64,000 nucleotides of DNA from Acidobacteriota bacterium (GTDB lineage Bacteria > Acidobacteriota > Thermoanaerobaculia > Gp7-AA8). The position numbers and the translations under genes are program-made. Of the stretch, positions 62,473 through 64,000 are shown one piece after another (within the stretch, counting starts at the first letter, position 1; each line of letters begins with the position of its first letter). Location of the stretch: the NCBI GenBank assembly GCA_021325515.1, contig JAJPHC010000037.1, positions 248,001 to 312,000 of the forward strand, written 5' to 3'. The notes below the pieces were generated by a model. That model ran no database searches and was not told the origin of the DNA. It saw only the letters and a list, made by a program, of their open reading frames with translations.

Positions 62473-62500
62473 TGTACGACAGGCGGCTCGCCTGTCGTCT
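62473..62500. repeat. GACAGGCG palindromic repeat, single arm, copy 4
   Basis: TGTACGACAGGCGGCTCGCCTG is a single palindromic arm, between rpmA and obgE. It is followed by a second, unrelated hairpin (CGCCGCTCC-CACC-GGAGCGGCG). Confidence 0.8.
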
Positions 62501-62547
62501 CTCGACGCCGCTCCCACCGGAGCGGCGTTTGCACTTTTAGGAAGTAA

Positions 62548-63648
62548 ATGCACTTCATCGATCAGGCAACCATTCGTGTGAAAGCCGGCGACGGCGGCCG
62601 CGGATGCGTTGCCTTCCGCCGCGAGAAGTTCGTGCCGAAAGGCGGTCCTTCCGGCGGCGATGGCGGCAACGGCGGCTCGGTCTGGGTCGTCGCGTCGAAG
62701 CGCCTCAACACGCTCTATCACCTCCAGTTTCAGCGCGAATGGAAAGGCGGACGCGGCGAGCACGGCATGGGCTCGAACTGTTCCGGCCAGCACGGCGAGG
62801 ATGTTTCGATCGAGCTCCCGATCGGCTCCGTCGTTCGCGACAAGACGAGCGGCGAGCTCATCGCCGATCTCACGCATGACGGCGAGCGTGTGCTGATTGC
62901 GAAAGGAGGCCGCGGCGGATGGGGCAACCAGCACTTCGCGACGGCAACGCGCCAGGCGCCGCGATTCGCACAGCCCGGCGAAGAAGGAGAAGCCCGCGAG
63001 CTCTTCATCGAGCTGAAGCTCATTGCCGACGTCGGTCTCATCGGCTTGCCCAACGCAGGAAAATCCACGCTGATCTCCGTCATCAGCGCGGCGAAACCGA
63101 AAATCGCCGACTACCCGTTCACGACGCTCGTACCCAATCTCGGCGTCGTCAGTGCTGATGGCGGCGAGACGTTCGTCGTGGCCGACATCCCCGGTCTCAT
63201 CGAAGGTGCACACGAAGGACATGGTCTCGGCGATCAGTTTCTGCGGCATGTGGAACGCTGCTCGGTGCTCGTTCATCTCGTCGATCTTTCGGCGAATGAG
63301 CAGCCGGACGCGGACGCCGCGGTGATTGCGCGCGAGCTCGCGGCGTATTCGCGGACGCTCGCCGAAAAGCCGCGCATCGTCGTCGGATCGAAGCTCGACT
63401 CTGCGATCGAAGGCAACTCGGAAAAACTGCGCGCCTATGCTGCGAAGCAGGGATACGAGTACGCGGAGATCTCCGCGGTCGTCGGCGACGGAGTGAAAGA
63501 GCTCGTGCGGTTGCTCGCGAGATTCGTTCGTGAGAATCGCGATGCAGGACAGGCGCCCCCGCCTGTCCGTCTCGACGCCGGCGACACCGAAGAGGCGGGG
63601 GCGCCTGTGGTACACCTGAGCCCCGCGCCTCAGGATGACGAGTTGTGA
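62548..63648 (+). CDS. obgE: Obg family GTPase (CgtA)
   Basis: 366 residues. The glycine-rich Obg fold (AGDGGRGCVAFRREKFVPKG, GGDGGNGGSV) precedes the G domain (GLPNAGKSTLIS, ADIPGLIEGAHEG). It binds the 50S subunit and couples growth to ribosome assembly. The last 35 residues after FVRENRD are encoded by a palindromic repeat (63545-63616) and do not resemble the usual Obg C-terminal domain. The stop overlaps the nadD GTG. Confidence 0.97.
   Translation: MHFIDQATIRVKAGDGGRGCVAFRREKFVPKGGPSGGDGGNGGSVWVVASKRLNTLYHLQFQREWKGGRGEHGMGSNCSGQHGEDVSIELPIGSVVRDKTSGELIADLTHDGERVLIAKGGRGGWGNQHFATATRQAPRFAQPGEEGEARELFIELKLIADVGLIGLPNAGKSTLISVISAAKPKIADYPFTTLVPNLGVVSADGGETFVVADIPGLIEGAHEGHGLGDQFLRHVERCSVLVHLVDLSANEQPDADAAVIARELAAYSRTLAEKPRIVVGSKLDSAIEGNSEKLRAYAAKQGYEYAEISAVVGDGVKELVRLLARFVRENRDAGQAPPPVRLDAGDTEEAGAPVVHLSPAPQDDEL
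63545..63616. repeat. GACAGGCG palindromic repeat pair, copy 5, inside obgE
   Basis: ACAGGCGCCCCCGCCT and its perfect 16-base inverse flank about 35 bases. The region is translated in frame as the Pro/Gly-rich end of Obg (AGQAPPPVRLDAGD then EEAGAPVV). Confidence 0.88.
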
Positions 63649-64000
63649 GAATCGGCATCTGCGGCGGCACGTTCGATCCTTTTCATCATGGTCATCTGCA
63701 TCCCGTTCTTGCGGCGCGCGAGACCATCGGCTGGGATCGCGTCATCTACATGCCGGCCTCCCGGCAGCCGTTCAAGGAAAAACAGAAGACCGCCTCGCCC
63801 TTCGATCGATTTGCGATGGCTGTGCTCGCGACGGAAGATCATGACGGGCTCGAGGTCTCTTCCCGCGAGCTCGAGCGCGGTGCGATTTCCTACACGGTCG
63901 ACACACTGGAAGAGCTCCGGCATCAGCAGTCTGATGCCGTGTTCGACTGGATCATCGGCGACGATAACCTGGCCGCCCTTAATGAATGGCGGAATCTGGC
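63645..64000 (+). CDS. nadD: Nicotinate-nucleotide adenylyltransferase, N-terminal part
   Basis: 118 residues up to the window edge, from a GTG overlapping the obgE TGA. The nucleotidyltransferase motif GGTFDPFHHGHL (with the HxGH group HHGH) and later PASRQPFKEK and IIGDDNLAALNEW identify NadD, which makes NaAD in NAD synthesis. The obgE-nadD order is common in bacteria. The C-terminal ISSTxxR motif lies beyond the window. Confidence 0.96.
   Translation, partial: MRIGICGGTFDPFHHGHLHPVLAARETIGWDRVIYMPASRQPFKEKQKTASPFDRFAMAVLATEDHDGLEVSSRELERGAISYTVDTLEELRHQQSDAVFDWIIGDDNLAALNEWRNL

Overview
The window reads as chromosomal DNA of a high-GC, diderm, aerobic heterotroph. Acidobacteriota is the best guess. 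This rests on two Oar-type TonB receptors with carboxypeptidase-regulatory N-termini, a GWxTD-domain protein, DUF1573 and PEGA proteins, an Mpl ligase and a Ser/Thr kinase. The phylum is inferred from gene content, not from a marker phylogeny. No rRNA, tRNA, CRISPR array or transposase was recognised.

Layout. 0-3.3 kb (minus): 5' end of enolase, a tandem pair of exported rhodaneses (the upstream copy has an in-frame UGA where the downstream copy has Cys), a Lys-rich Doc/Fic-like protein and a Nei-family glycosylase. 3.3-7.9 kb: helicase Lhr. 8-11 kb: MBL hydrolase, glycosyltransferase, NfeD. 11-13.5 kb: DnaB interrupted by a 347-residue class 3 intein. 13.7-22.7 kb: PpiC foldase, membrane protein, cupin, esterase, desaturase, HutU, Nth, YidD, MazG. 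22.8-34.6 kb: multi-sensor histidine kinase, L31, DUF1385, RF1, methyltransferase, DUF1573, Mpl, GreA fusion. 34.7-44.3 kb: ferredoxin, duplicated noncoding module, dehydrogenase, LepA, two exported paralogues, STAS/HATPase partner-switch pair, metalloprotease, SelD with an in-frame UGA codon, DUF2007 and PEGA proteins. 44.3-54.3 kb: EF-G paralogue, then a tightly overlapping run of kinase, TldD-like, unknown, DUF507-like, carboxyltransferase and phosphatase-superfamily/TPR. 54.4-60.6 kb: two TonB receptors. 60.6-64 kb: GWxTD, then rplU-rpmA-obgE-nadD.

Themes. (1) Selenium: SelD carries UGA at its catalytic position, and the rhodanese carries UGA where its neighbour has Cys. Each supports the other as evidence that UGA is decoded as selenocysteine here. 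(2) Mobile or invasive sequences inside genes: the DnaB intein, a 46-47 bp palindromic element inserted in frame in three unrelated proteins, and a second palindromic family that supplies stop codons to neighbouring genes and encodes the tail of ObgE. (3) Transcription: many genes have a TANNNT box 6-9 bases before the start codon and no Shine-Dalgarno sequence, which suggests widespread leaderless mRNAs. This pattern supports the upstream GTG start chosen for selD.
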